Below are positions 1-10,798 of a stretch of 64,000 nt of DNA, one piece after another (within the stretch, counting starts at the first letter, position 1; each line of letters begins with the position of its first letter). Both the position numbers and the translations under genes were made by a program. Below the pieces are notes generated by a model. It had not been told where the DNA came from and did no database searches. It was given only the letters and a program-made list of their open reading frames with translations. The DNA is taken from NCBI GenBank assembly GCA_029582165.1, contig CM055884.1, positions 18,011,037-18,075,036 on the forward strand, read 5' to 3'. This DNA is from Portulaca oleracea (taxonomy: Eukaryota; Streptophyta; Magnoliopsida; Caryophyllales; Portulacaceae).

Positions 1-310
1 TAATAGGAGGGCCATTAACATTCCTTGCAACCCTCCGAAAAATGTTGAGACTAACTCCATCCAGCACAAATTCAACGCAGTGCCTCCAAAGTATGAGACC
101 TACACACCTTTGGATGTCCTATATAATCAGGCATTATGAAGCCTTACAAAGGAGAGGATTATTAAGATACCTCTACCAAGGAGAGAGCCAAAAGTCAAGC
201 ATAAGAATTGGTACCATATAAATTCTGTAATTACCATCGATGCATGGGTCATGCCGATGAGAGCATATTGGACCATAAAGAATAAAAGTGGAGACATAAA
301 AAAGCCAAGT
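1..310 (+). pseudogene. Tat-lineage gag remnant with zinc knuckle
   Basis: The plus strand reads as a decayed Ty3/gypsy gag tail. One frame gives TPLDVLYNQA followed by TKERIIKIPLPREPK. A second frame, entered near position 215, gives FCNYHRCMGHADES, which has the C..H..C layout of the zinc knuckle (YCxYHRxxGHxTExC) of Tat/Retand gag proteins. At least one stop and one frameshift separate the parts, so no full protein can be made. Gag would coat the RNA of the element. The upstream part lies outside the window. Lineage is inferred from motif style only. Confidence 0.5.
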
Positions 311-1294
311 ATCTTATCGTTTCTTCATATTAGGTAAACAATAAACAAAATCCACTACCTAATCATTACCATGCTATTATTTGAGAGGAGAATAACTTTG
401 ACCAATCTATACTCATAGTTGAAGTCGGGAAACCCATGGGGATCATCCCTTAGAACCTAAATGACCTTAACATCAATGGCATCTAGGATAGTGTAGATGA
501 TGACACTTGAGAATAACATTACTGATGTGGAGGAAGCCTCCCACGTTAATAGATCCACAAAGAACAAGTTACTAAGACCAATAGTTGTCCTTGCCAATCC
601 AGCAATCACAAGGGAGGTTCCTCCCCCATTAGAGGATTCCTTCCCAACACTGCTCAAGAAGACCAATGTGAATATCGGTAGACATCATATTTTATCTAGA
701 ATTTTCTATATTGTGATGTTTTTCTATTATTTTAGATCACGACTTGAGTCACTAATTATGTTATTGCATGCATCCTCTCATATCCATAAAATATCCTATT
801 TCTTTTCATTTTTAGTCATCTCACAAAAAGTCTCTCATATTCCATCATTTCCACCATGAAAGCCTTCAATTTCGATTCTTCCAACACACATAGGTCCACT
901 CTTTTGTATGCCATCCTTTCCATAGATATATGACATCCTAGACCCGGTTCAAACAGGGTTGGTTCAACCCTATGCGACTCAGCCTAACCTGTTTCTGGGT
1001 GATTTCTTGTGCACAATATCATTCCTTAACAAAAAAGAACCAGCCCAAGTCCATAAGCAAGGCGTATGTACGTCGTCCGACCTTGGAGGATTTTTTCCAC
1101 AAGGTTAGGCCTTCCAGCAATCCAAGTCAAAAGCATAACTAAGAGCGTCGGACCTACGTGGAGTACCATGTCAACAATATGTGTTATTTCTTCACTCAAA
1201 CCATCCCTTAATCCTCTCCTTCCTCATAATATCATCCCATGCATGACCCAAGGCCTGTTGGCCTTAATGGAGAGATTTTGTGATCAAGGGGGCA
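311..1294. other. No gene recognised; decayed repeat sequence
   Basis: Only short open frames without recognisable motifs occur here (for example 497-859). The segment links the gag remnant to LTR-like sequence and is probably decayed retrotransposon DNA. A purine run (caaggggg) at 1285-1292 immediately precedes the proposed LTR and could be its polypurine tract. Confidence 0.4.
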
Positions 1295-2187
1295 TGATAT
1301 ATGGATCATGCCTCACCCTTTTCCACTTTCATTTGATTTGTTCACTCCACACTTATGTATACCCATCATTTCGATCATGTTAAGTGCTTGATAAGGTGAA
1401 AGAATTTTCTTTTAAGGCATTTGTTACTACTTGTAAAATCATGTAAACCAGTTTATGTATGTTTTGTAACATTTATAAACTTTGTTCACTAAATTGCATG
1501 ATGTAATGGTATTCTTGTGAAATTCATATAAATTTATCCCCACCCTTTTTCACTTTAAATTGATTTTAATAAAATCTATTTTCAGAAAAGGAGAGTATCG
1601 GGGTTTTCTAATTCTTGGACTAGTAGTGTTACCCCCGAATTTGAATCTCGGGTTCGTATGCCGCAGTCTCGTTTTTTTAGTTTGTTGGCTTCCTTAAAAT
1701 CAATTGGCAACTCTTTAAATTATAGTATACATAATTCAGTTTAGAATTTATTCTATTTATTTATTTGATTTATCAATATTAAGCTTGATGATTAAGCATG
1801 CAATAATGATGAAACAAGGGGGACTAGAAACAAAATCAAGGCCAGCAAGCCTTGGTTTTGTTTCCAGGTCCTCTTCTAGGCATAGTGGTCAAAAGATCAA
1901 TAGCTTGGCGCAGTGAAGGTTGGCTGGCCTACAAGGTTAATTCAGTGATCCATTTCTGTCCCGACTCATCATAGGCATGTTGAATCCCTGGCCAAATATC
2001 TTCATTAATTATATGAATAATTTGAATTTCTAAATCAAATTTACAAACTTATAATTCCTATAAATTGTTAGCTTTTTTCTTGGAAGTCCTTATTTAAGGT
2101 TTAAGTCTTCTTATTCAATTCCTAATTTAAGTACCACAAAGGAAAATAAAATCTCCTAGAACGGGGAATTATTTTTCAGGGTCTATA
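1295..2187 (+). mobile_element. Putative Tat-type LTR
   Basis: The segment starts TGATATATGG after a purine run and ends just before a primer-binding-like site. Its end (tttttcagggtctata, then gattggcaactccac) resembles the usual Tat LTR end followed by TTGGCGACTCC. No second LTR copy or TSD is visible, and the terminal CA appears mutated to TA. It is non-coding. Confidence 0.4.
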
Positions 2188-2189
2188 GA

Positions 2190-2206
2190 TTGGCAACTCC
2201 ACTAAG
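2190..2206 (+). other. PBS-like site of Tat element
   Basis: The sequence ttggcaactccactaag resembles the Tat primer-binding site TTGGCGACTCCGCTGGG with several G-to-A changes. It would bind a tRNA 3' end to start reverse transcription. What follows is minus-strand pol of another copy, so the element is broken here. Confidence 0.4.
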
Positions 2207-2214
2207 GAATTAAG

Positions 2215-3417
2215 CATAAAAAGAGAGTCATTTGTATCCCTAAGATGCAAGCTTCATAGTCTATAGTGTTGTTGGTAGCATCAAATTCTAGTTTTATGGG
2301 TAAAGGGAAATACAAATCTTCAGGAGAAATTAACATTGCACCAGTCCCACACCCCATTTGATTCTAGGCTCCATCAAAATATAACTCCCATAGATCTTTT
2401 CTACTTGAAAAATATGCTCGCCAATAAAATCCAAATCTTTAGCCCTTGACTTTCTCTACCGTAAGGTCAGCCAGAAAATCAGACACCGCTCTGCCTTTAA
2501 TAGCCTTTTGATTAATAAAATGTATATCAAACTCAGATAACATCACCACCCATTGAGGAATCCGGATGTTAATAGTAGGCTGTTCCATGATTTACAAGAC
2601 CAGATTACATGCTACAATCACATAAATGGTGTGTGAGAACATGTAGTGACGAAGCTTCTTTGTCGCCCATACCAATGCCAAGGCCATTTTCTCAGTGTTG
2701 AAATATCGAGTACTCCAAGAACTTCTTACAAATGTAGTTAATGGCCTTCTCTTCACCTTCGATCTTCTGGGCTAACATGGTACCCATCGCACCCTGATTC
2801 ATTGAGAGGTACAACAACAATGGCTCATTTGGAACTAGTGGGACAAGGACTTGTGGATTCAAACAATTCTGCCTTGACTTCATCTTACGCAACATAGCAT
2901 TGGTCATCTCATTCAGCCTACATGACCTTCTTAAGCTTCTTAAAAAGTGGCTCACAAGCCATGGTGAGGTCGGAGATGCACCGGCTCAAGCCTCAAATAC
3001 TGAAGTCAACCCAAGAAACCCTGAATCTCCTTTTTTGTCCTGGTTGGAGGCATCTCTTGGATGACTTTGATTTTGGAAGGGTCAACCTCAATGCCTTGCT
3101 GGCTGACTATGTAACCTAACAACTCCTGGAAGTCACCGCAAAGAAACACTTCTGTGGATTCAATCTCATCTTGTATGTGCAAAGTCTAAGGAAAAACTTG
3201 CGCAAGTTGGGAATGTGATCTTCTCGCTCCTTAGACTAACAATCATATCATTAACATACACTTCTACCTCCTTATGGATCATATCATGGAGTAAAGTAGC
3301 CGCGGTATGTTGATAAGTTGTACCGACAATCTTTAATTCGAATGTGGAGTGTGGCATGATGGAGATGATGTAGGATGATCTTGATGTTGAATGGATGATA
3401 ATAATCTTGAGATATAA
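2215..3417 (-). pseudogene. Tat-lineage RT / RNase H / second RNase H fragment
   Basis: Read on the minus strand from high to low coordinates. RT palm comes first, with TYQHTAATLLHDMIHKEVEV and the catalytic box YVND (normally YVDD) near 3250. The thumb follows (decayed LLGYIVS...PSKIKVI region). Then comes RNase H with PLLLYLSMNQGAMGTMLAQK near 2800. At about 2230-2540 is a second, archaeal-type RNase H: SEFDIHFINQKAIKGRAV, then LWELYFDGA, a hallmark of the Tat lineage. Stops and frameshifts occur throughout and the Asp-to-Asn change removes an RT catalytic residue. It is truncated at its 5' side next to the Pack-MULE; no RT is seen beyond that element. Confidence 0.75.
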
Positions 3418-3426
3418 TATAATCAA

Positions 3427-3566
3427 GGGAAATTCCATTTGGTAGGCTCTAACTTTAGCATATTCCAAATGGTATACCACTTTATAAAATATTCCATATG
3501 GTAAGCTTACTCTAAATACTTTTCCAACCCTTGAGCTTCATGTTTAACTGACGTCAAGTGCTTATG
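3427..3566 (+). repeat. Left TIR of Pack-MULE
   Basis: Starts GGGAAATTCC and matches the reverse complement of 4543-4685 with scattered substitutions and small indels, including shared blocks ttccatatggtaagcttac and aagtgctta. Confidence 0.85.
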
Positions 3567-4238
3567 TTAAAAAAAATGCCTTTGAAACCAAATAAAAAAA
3601 TATTTGAACAATCTGCCAATGAAAACACCTCATTTCTCTCTCTCAGACGACTAACTGCAGCGGTTGAAAACCCTCAGTTGATGGAGGTGCTACTTCTCTT
3701 TCTCTTCTAGTTGATCGAAAACCTCACTTATCTTTCTCTCTCAGTCGATTGAAAAACTGTGCCTAGCAGCCATTGAAATGGAGCATAGTTCCAGTTTTGG
3801 AGGCAGTTGTTGGACCTTGGGAACCAGGTCAGTGACAAAAAATTAGGGTTTTTTATGGTGTACTTATAGTTGGAATTGAGTTTTGCATTGAGTTTATCTT
3901 CAAAATTAGTGTCGGCGATTGAATTGGGTTTACCTTCAAAATTTGGGAATGCAATATAGTGTGTAAAATCTATATATTTTCCTCCAAAATTGGGCAATGA
4001 TTGACCCCTATTAGTGCAATTCCACAAAGCTGAGACATTTGCCATAAGTTGTTTACCAAAAGGTCAAGATCAATAGCATACTGATTCCATCATAAGCAAT
4101 TTGAACTCACATAAGTTCAGGCTGTAACTCGAGGTGGGACAAATTTGAGCTCTCCTTTCCTTATTATCCACTACCCGCTTACGAAGCACGCTCTTTCTCT
4201 CTTTTTCCCATCATCAGTACGTTACAATATCTAAGAGA

Positions 4239-4458
4239 ATGTCGTGTTGTGGAGGAAACTGCGGTTGTGGATCTAGCTGCAAGTGCGGCAACGGCTGCGG
4301 AGGGTGCAAGATTTACCCAGACTTGGTTGAGAACTCAGCCAGCCCTGTTGTCTCCCAAGGCCTTGTACCTGGTCGAAGGACAAGAAATGGGAGTTGCAGC
4401 TGAGAACGGGGGATGCAAGTGTGGCCCTGACTGCAAATGCAACTCGAGATGGTCATAA
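4239..4458 (+). pseudogene. Type 2 metallothionein-like captured gene (frameshifted)
   Basis: The ATG at 4239 opens [17 protein letters not shown] followed by [12 protein letters not shown], the complete eight-Cys N-terminal metal-binding domain of plant type 2 metallothioneins, which chelate Cu/Zn/Cd in the cytosol. The frame then drifts in the linker and stops at 4401-4403 after 54 codons. The family sequence resumes in the next frame with [20 protein letters not shown] and ends at TAA 4456-4458. The C-terminal domain is altered: the usual last Cys pairs (DPCNC) are replaced by NSRWS. No intron interrupts the coding sequence, whereas plant metallothionein genes usually have one. It could be a decayed copy, or a short N-domain-only protein if expressed. 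It lies wholly inside the Pack-MULE. Confidence 0.8.
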
Positions 4459-4542
4459 TTTCCAGTTTCAGATGATTCTGGTGTCATATGCTTCTTTGAC
4501 TATTTCTTGGTTTCAAACTCTTTTTTTTTCCCCCTTTTTAAG

Positions 4543-4685
4543 AAAAGTAAGCACTTAACGGTAGTTTAAATGGATGCTCACATAATGGAAAAGTTTTTAG
4601 AGTAAGCTTACCATATGGAATATTTTGTAAAGTGGTCTACCATTTGGAATAGGCTAAAGTTGGAGCCTACCAAATGGAATTTCCC
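4543..4685 (-). repeat. Right TIR of Pack-MULE
   Basis: Reverse complement partner of 3427-3566; ends GGAATTTCCC directly before the second TATAATCAA. Confidence 0.85.
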
Positions 4686-4694
4686 TATAATCAA

Positions 4695-5057
4695 AACCCA
4701 AAGAACACATCAACAAGAAACTTAAACACCAAAAAAGCTGGATACGATCTTGGATAAATGAAAATCTACCACTAAGACTTAACACCCCACCATGATTAGA
4801 TAAAAGATTGCCGCTGATCAATAAAGCAATGACTTCTAACACCGCCATTAATGAATCGATAAAGTTAAAAAGATTTTAGAGAGGGGAGAAAGCATCAAGC
4901 CTTTCCATTACATTAGTAATCAAAAAGTCACTGAAAACTCCCTTACAAAATATTAACAAGAGCTATTTTATAGGAAGGGGAGTTTTAGAACAAAATAATG
5001 TCCGGACAGGGTGTCACGGGCACGACACCTTGGCTTAGGAAAGGCGGCAACTCCCAG
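4695..5057. other. No gene recognised between two DNA transposons
   Basis: AT-rich spacer without a convincing reading frame. The left edge is the second copy of the MULE TSD and the right edge is the first copy of the hAT TSD. Confidence 0.4.
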
Positions 5058-5220
5058 TAAGGGTGTTCAAAAGATCTGGATCCGCCACACACGAACCGGA
5101 AACTGGTAAAACCGCACCGTAAACCGGCAAAACCGTACCGCTTTAAAAATTCGGTGCACCGAACAGAAAAAAGTCGGATGTTCGGGATATTCAAATTGGC
5201 GGTGAACAGGAGCTGCACTA

Positions 5221-5262
<42 letters not shown>

Positions 5263-5697
5263 CGTAAAAATAATTAGAAAACAGATAACAGGTTAAAAAA
5301 TGTTGAATTTGTCTTTTAAAAAATTGGTTATATGAGTCAGTCCAATCCGTGAAGTGAAAAATTGAAAATCGATTTGGGAATAAGTGGCGAGATTCTTTGT
5401 TGACGTGAATCAATTTTGAACTTTTTTTTCAATGTTTCCTCTTAATTAGTGAATTTAGGGTTTGTTATGTAATTGATTTTTATTTTTATTGATTGAATGA
5501 GGATTTATTTTAATATTGATGAAAATTAAGACGATTTTGGTTAATCAGTGAAACCGCACTGTTAAACCAGGTTCACCGGTTTTGAAAAACCGGGTTATCT
5601 GGTTTTGGTTCCGGTTTATGATTTTATAAACCCGTTTCATCCGGTGCACCGCTTCGGGACATCGAAACCGCACTCCACCGCACCTTGAACACCCCTC
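5058..5697. mobile_element. hAT-like non-autonomous element
   Basis: The ends are short inverted repeats (taagggtgttcaa and ttgaacacccctc). They are flanked by near-identical 8-bp repeats ACTCCCAG (5050-5057) and TCTCCCAG (5698-5705). Subterminal regions are full of aaaccg/cggttt words on both sides, as is typical of hAT elements, which use subterminal repeats for transposase binding. No transposase is encoded. One TSD mismatch keeps confidence moderate. Confidence 0.65.
5224..5261. repeat. (AT)n microsatellite
   Basis: About 19 uninterrupted AT units inside the hAT-like element. Confidence 0.95.
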
Positions 5698-7026
5698 TCT
5701 CCCAGTGGTGTCTGTGTAACGTAACGACCTGGTCATTTTTCTTAGTCCCATTCATTTCTAAGGATATGTAACTTACCTTTGTTTTTTTCTCTTTTAGCCT
5801 TGCCGATGATTAGTCCATGGCTTAGCCCTATTAGTTCATGAGTCCATTCATCCAATCATCACAATAATAGTCTGATAGAAGTGAGGGTCAAAACATGGCC
5901 TCCGGTGTTCGGGCTATCGGAGCTACTTCCATCATTGACTCAAACTCCAACTACCATGGATACTCCCTCGAGTTGACTCGGGTTTCTCAGTATGGGTTGG
6001 TATGTCAAGATTGGCGTCTTCCTGTATATCCGCTCATCGAAACTCAAGGCCAAGCATACGCTCTGAAAATATGTGGCTGTCATCGGTCATTGTTCACCAA
6101 TTCTACACGGCCTTAGCTCATCGGGGAGTTCGGGGCCGACTTCCAACTTCTGAGGTTCATCTCCGACTCCCATAGGTATTCCCTTGAGGTATTTAATCGG
6201 GTTTCCTAGCATGGGTCGTGTGTGCCTCAGTTGGGAGTTTTTCTCATGACTCCTCACAATACTAAAGGCTCATGGATGGTCTCACGATTCCGAATTATCA
6301 TACGAGATAAAGTCATATCATTTAACATAATAAGTTAGTCATAGGCTCAGTTACATTGATAATTTAGGTACTTAATGATAATTCAATTATTTTTACAATA
6401 ACTTTTACAAGCATAAGGGTCATTGTCCTCCGAAATGGCTCCATTAACCCAAACGATCTGATTCCACCTTGTGATGCATTCTCGTTCTCCTCCAAGTTGC
6501 ACTTGGTCGGGCTTGCACCTAGCATGAGACAAGGTCGACATTAGCGCACCTGCTAAGCATGGGGAAAAATGATTTTCAACCAAAGAACCACCAATAAACA
6601 TGAAGTACACTACTTAATACAAAGAAACTACTATTGACAATAGCTTCCTTTATTATTTTTTTCCTTCTTTACATCACTTATGTGCACCCATTATTTAGTT
6701 AACGCTTAGCCAAAACGTTAACTCCTTTAATGACCCTCCGGTCGTGATCAATCCATTTTCGGGCCTTGATTGGTGAACTTCGGTTCGCTAGCTTCCCCTA
6801 GCATGCTTAATGAACAGTCGTAATCCTTGGGCTTTGACTAGTGGAACTCGGAACACCAGCTTCCCCATGATGCGTATCGTGGTTTAAACATTTCAATCTT
6901 TTACTTAAGTTTCATGAATGATCTATGTCGATATTTTCCCTATACCTTCACATGGGTGCAGACTTCCTAAAATCATTTAATCATAGAGTCGTTAGGAAGG
7001 AGCATAAATCACTTATTTCTTAAGCA

Positions 7027-7051
7027 TTAGGGTTTAGGGTTTAGGGTTTAG
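7027..7051 (+). repeat. Short TTTAGGG telomere-like run
   Basis: Three to four consecutive units of the plant telomere heptamer abut the first copy of the 190-bp tandem repeat. Too short to show telomeric origin. Confidence 0.85.
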
Positions 7052-7785
7052 TTTATAACCATACTCTTAGATTACTCCAAGCTCGCGTACATTAGTACCA
7101 TACTTAGCAAGACTAGGTTTGATGTCTCCACTGATTTCAGCTAGTAACTTATTGTGATGCTCTTTAAAGAAATGTCCATAAATCCTTCATTTGTTAAGGT
7201 TTGAGGTTCATTCAAGTTGAATTTCGGTACTTGAGTTTAGTTTATGATTACACTTTTAGGTTACCCAAAACAGCACACATTAATACAGTATTTAGCAAAA
7301 ATGAACTGATGTCTCAACTGATTTCAGGCAGCAACTCATTTTAAAGGTCCTTAATGAAATGTCCATAACTCCCTCATTTCTTAAGATTTAATGTTCAATT
7401 CATTCATGTTGGAGAAGATCCCTAATTGAGTCTTGTTTATGACTATATTCTTAGATAACCCAAAAAATGCACACATTAATACAGTGTTTAGCAAAAACGA
7501 ACTGATGTCTCCAGTGATTTTAGGCAGTAACTCATTTTGAAGGTCCTAAAGGAAATGTCATAACTCCGTCATTTCTTAAGCTTTGAGGTTCATACAAGTT
7601 GGAGAAGTTCCCTAATTGAGTCTAGTTTATGACCATATTCTTAGATCACCCAAAACATGCATATATTAATATAGTATTTAGCAAAAATGAGCTGATATCT
7701 TCACTGATTTCAAGCAGTAACTCATTTTGAAGGTCCTTAAAGAGATGTCTATAACTCCTTCATTTCTTATGCTTTGGCTAAACGA
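7051..7785. repeat. Tandem repeat, 4 diverged copies of ~190 bp
   Basis: Copies start at 7051, 7240, 7435 and 7625 with gtttatra, spacing 189, 195 and 190 bp. Shared blocks include gatgtctccactgatttcag, acattaatacagtatttagc and cataactccytcatttctta. They lie inside the LTR of element H. Confidence 0.85.
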
Positions 7786-8752
7786 CTTTTTGGATTCTTT
7801 TCCTCATTCTTAAGGTTATCATTCTCATGTTGAAAGTTGTATCTGAAGGGGCCTTTAGATGGGACATAATTGTGCCCTAGAGGGGTGGTCACTCTACTGT
7901 GGGCTTAGAGTTGTTAACTTAGATGATCTTGGTTGTTTCTAGACTTATTTTTGGTTTAACCCTTGAGTCTTGTTCTTGGATGGAAGAAAACCCCTTCAAG
8001 GTCTATTATGGTGAAAGATGTTGTTCAAAGTGAGTGTTTACGTTGTCCCTTATGTCTCTCAGCTCATTTTAGAACGCTCCCTTCCTCTTCTATCACTTAA
8101 AGCTTATGTTGTGATCATGTTTACCAAGTGTAGGTGTGTGCTTGAGTGTTATGGTTGAGAGGGATTATTTGAGCTGATCTTAGAGAGAGGAAGAGGGAGA
8201 GAATCGATGAGGAAGACAGAGAGAAAGGGGGTTGGACGAGTGAGAGAGTTGAGTGAGGAGTGAAGAAGGGTTATGATATAGTGGTTACCATCTTAGGGTG
8301 GTAGAGTGTTATGATGGATGTATAAGGTATTTTTGCTACTGCGTTCTGAGTCTCTAGCCTCTCAAGTCTCTTTCTAATGCATGGGTGAGGGGAGTGGTTC
8401 ACATACAAGGGAGTACTCCCATCATTCCCTTTTGTTGGAATCTAGTGAATAATATAGTAGTAATATATTAACATGTAGTGGGTTTTATCATGTGGTGTAT
8501 TTAGACCACTATTGTCGGCCCTACCCCGTTCCTCATGGGGTCCAAAAATTTGGGGGGTTTAATCATAATAACTCTTTGGAAAATTGCGAGTAATGATCTA
8601 CCGATAAAATCTATGGTTGAGTTGTATTTAAAGTAGGTTGTAACTGTGTTATTGGTCTCTAAATATTTTCTTGAGCTTACTTAACTGGCTTTGATCCTTT
8701 CTTCAACAAGTTGGTCATTAGTATTATTATTTTGGAGACAAGGGTTGTTACA

Positions 8753-8993
8753 TTCTTCCCCCCTTAGAATAAGTTTCATCCGCGAAACTGATTGCTCACC
8801 TTGGAATATATACGGGTATTTATTTCTCATTTCTGCTTCGATTTCCCATGTCTTTGTATGTGTTCCATGGGCATCCCACAAGACTAATACTAAGGGTATG
8901 AGTTTGTTTCGAAGTCGCTTGGTTTCCCGGTGTTTAAGCCCATTTTTAGGCTTAACTGACACTTTTGAAATCGGTATTTTGGCTCGATTCTGA
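8753..8993 (-). pseudogene. Integrase C-terminal tail of element H
   Basis: The minus strand encodes KRLRNKLIPLVLVLWDAHGT, then KTWEIEAEMRNKYPYIF. This matches the end of gypsy integrases (RNKxIPLVKVLWRNHG, then ATWExExxMRxKYPHLF). The frame ends ILRGEECNNPC across the purine tract and into the LTR start. The reading frame is open but the upstream integrase is missing, because Athila-type LTR sequence begins near 8994. The exact join is uncertain by a few tens of bases. Confidence 0.7.
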
Positions 8994-9336
8994 TTTACTT
9001 TTATGCTTTTTACTTGGATTTTAGTTATTTTGTAGGTTTCTCACATCTAAGGAGCAAATCGAATCAAAGGAGCTATATCGAGGCTTTTTAGGGGGATCCA
9101 GAGCGATTGCCCGAGCCGAGCCGAGCCAACGAATGAAGCGGAAAAGGGTCGGAAAGGTTTTCCTCATATTTCAAGGAAATCAAGGTCGTAGCACCTGCTA
9201 CAACCTTTGTAGCCGGCGCTACACCCATGAAGAGGAGAAAAGGGAAAGCTGGCAAAGGCTGGTCGCACCCATGACATCAGGATGTGCCACCCGCGACAGA
9301 TGGAGGTTCCCAGTTTGTCGCGCCCGTCACCAAGAG
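8994..9336 (+). mobile_element. Athila-type LTR, left half (element F)
   Basis: The sequence parallels Athila LTRs in this window (gacttgg, ttttagttattttgtaggtttc, then cgag-rich arrays such as gtagccggcgctacaccc). It breaks at the AAGAG duplicated by element E and continues smoothly at 55626, where cgcccgtcaccaagag joins catcgcgcccgttacc. The first bases of the LTR are not clear. The short frame at 9133 is not credible. Confidence 0.6.
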
Positions 9337-10742
9337 TGATAGAGACCATCCAGCAATAGCACAGGAGGAGACAGAACCAGCAGGAGATGCATCAACAAAA
9401 CCAACAGCAACAGCTAAGCCAGAAGCTTCCTAGCATCTTCAACAAGGTTTCAAACTTCTACATCATTTTCATCACTAGTAGCAGCATTATCAGCACCATC
9501 ACCATCATAAGCAGCAGCCATAAAGGAGTGTTTCATGATCACCAAGAAGGTTCTAGTTAGCAGCAGCAACAACAACACAGTCTCGAGGAAGCTTTTTCTC
9601 AATTCCATATCTCTGGATTGAGGAAGATTCAGCCAAGCTTCCTTCGGAGAATTTTGTTCAATGATATGCCAGCTATAAGGATCAAACAAGTACATGCATG
9701 TCCAAGTCCAAGAATATCAAGATTCAACATCAGACCAGGAAGGGTTACAAGTTCAAATATTTCCAGAATTGTCCATTTTCCAGTTCAGACAAGTAGTTCA
9801 ATTTTGTAAGTACATGTAGATTCTCAACCAAAATGAGATTTCTCGATTGTTTGGGAATCTTTGAGATGTCTACTTTAAACTATATTAGACTGCAGTGAAA
9901 CAAAATGCTAGATTGTTTTGTGCAATCCAATGTACATTATTAGGTCAGTAGGGTTTCAATTCCAGCAGTTCCAGTTCAAGCAGCTACAATGGAGGGTATT
10001 TCAGTCTTTTACCATCAAGCTCGGGTTGTTGAGATCATTCCAGCTCAGTTTGATGAATTTGCAGCATAAACATCGAAGAAGAGAGCGGCCAATTACCTCC
10101 CACCATAGGAAAGGTTTATATTGGTTCATTTTCCCTTTATCTTGGTTTTGGTCCAATAAGAAACAAGCTTGTATTTTTCTTTTATTTCTTTATGTAAGCA
10201 AGACGTTTTAGTTAGAATGTAATGTAATATGATGTATTGAGTTAGTAGAATTCAGTTTAGTATTAGTTAAGGGAGATTAGAAGGTTTCTTCATGTTTAGG
10301 AAATCTCTAGTTGAACTAAATTAGGAGTAGCTATATATATGTTTTGCCCGACTGCTTGTAAGAACTTAATCAATGATTTGAATAGCATTTTGAGTGCCTT
10401 ATTGAGCCTCTCGTTTGTGAGTGATAGTAAACTGTCATTTAGCTATGTGTACTTCACTATCTAGGATTGGAAATCCTAGTGGTGTGTGTAGAGCTCAATT
10501 GTTTCAGTGGTGGTGTGCTTGTATCCATTGAGATGAACAAGTCCTTGCCCTTGTAATTCATTCTGTGGTGAGTCTGTATCATATTGAAATACAAGTCTAT
10601 CCTGTTTATTTCTTATCAGGTTGTCATCCATTCCAGCTAATTGCATTCAATTAGCTTAGTTAAAGTTTCAGTAGACCAGGTTTGAGTACTTGTGTGGTGT
10701 CTGTGAGGTCAAGCTCTGATCTTTGTGAGCTTACATATATCA
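9337..10742 (+). mobile_element. 5' LTR of element E
   Basis: 1406 bp, starting TGATAGAGACC and ending TTACATATATCA. It matches 15222-15550 joined to 54573-55620 closely. Its first ~285 bp repeat the sequence that in the 3' LTR encodes the end of pol; here that frame is interrupted by stops. Confidence 0.85.
10331..10340 (+). promoter_or_regulatory. LTR TATA box of element E
   Basis: CTATATATAT in the 5' LTR; the 3' LTR counterpart is CTATAAATAT near 55238. It would start the full-length transcript about 400 bp before the PBS. Confidence 0.6.
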
Positions 10743-10745
10743 TCT

Positions 10746-10757
10746 TGGTATCAGAGT
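10746..10757 (+). other. PBS of element E (initiator Met tRNA)
   Basis: TGGTATCAGAGT lies 3 bp after the LTR end and matches the common plant PBS TGGTATCAGAGC, complementary to initiator Met tRNA. Its last base is changed. Confidence 0.8.
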
Positions 10758-10798
10758 TGTGTTCTATCTTGGAGGGAGTATTGCTTGTGTTGCTCAAG

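Larger units (their letters stand above)
3427..4685. mobile_element. Pack-MULE (Mutator-like) carrying a metallothionein
   Basis: The element is bounded by GGGAAATTCCATTTGGTAGG at the left and its reverse complement at the right. The inverted repeats extend about 140 bp with roughly 85% identity by eye. Perfect 9-bp direct repeats TATAATCAA flank it at 3418-3426 and 4686-4694. Long TIRs plus a 9-bp TSD are the diagnostic combination of Mutator-like elements. The 1.26-kb body has no transposase. It holds a metallothionein-like sequence (4239-4458) preceded by about 650 bp of non-repeat DNA, so it is a non-autonomous gene-capturing element. It sits at the edge of the Tat pol remnant. Confidence 0.88.
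5715..8752 (-). mobile_element. 3' LTR of large-LTR chromovirus (element H)
   Basis: On the minus strand the LTR begins TGTAACAACCCTTGTC directly after a purine tract (AAGGGGGGAAGAA, 8753-8768) and ends ACCAGGTCGTTACGTTACA. The inverted TGTAAC/GTTACA ends and 3.0-kb length fit Tekay/Del-type LTRs. The pol tail lies immediately upstream on the same strand, so this is the 3' LTR. It contains a four-copy tandem repeat and a short telomere-like run. No coding frames are credible within it. Confidence 0.65.

Noticed and set aside
4985..5413. 142-codon minus-strand frame with Tyr-Ile repeats
   Set aside because: Spans the AT microsatellite in the hAT-like element; no family motif.
9618..10211. Small frames in the 5' LTR of element E
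   Set aside because: Non-coding LTR sequence; not conserved as frames in the 3' LTR copy.
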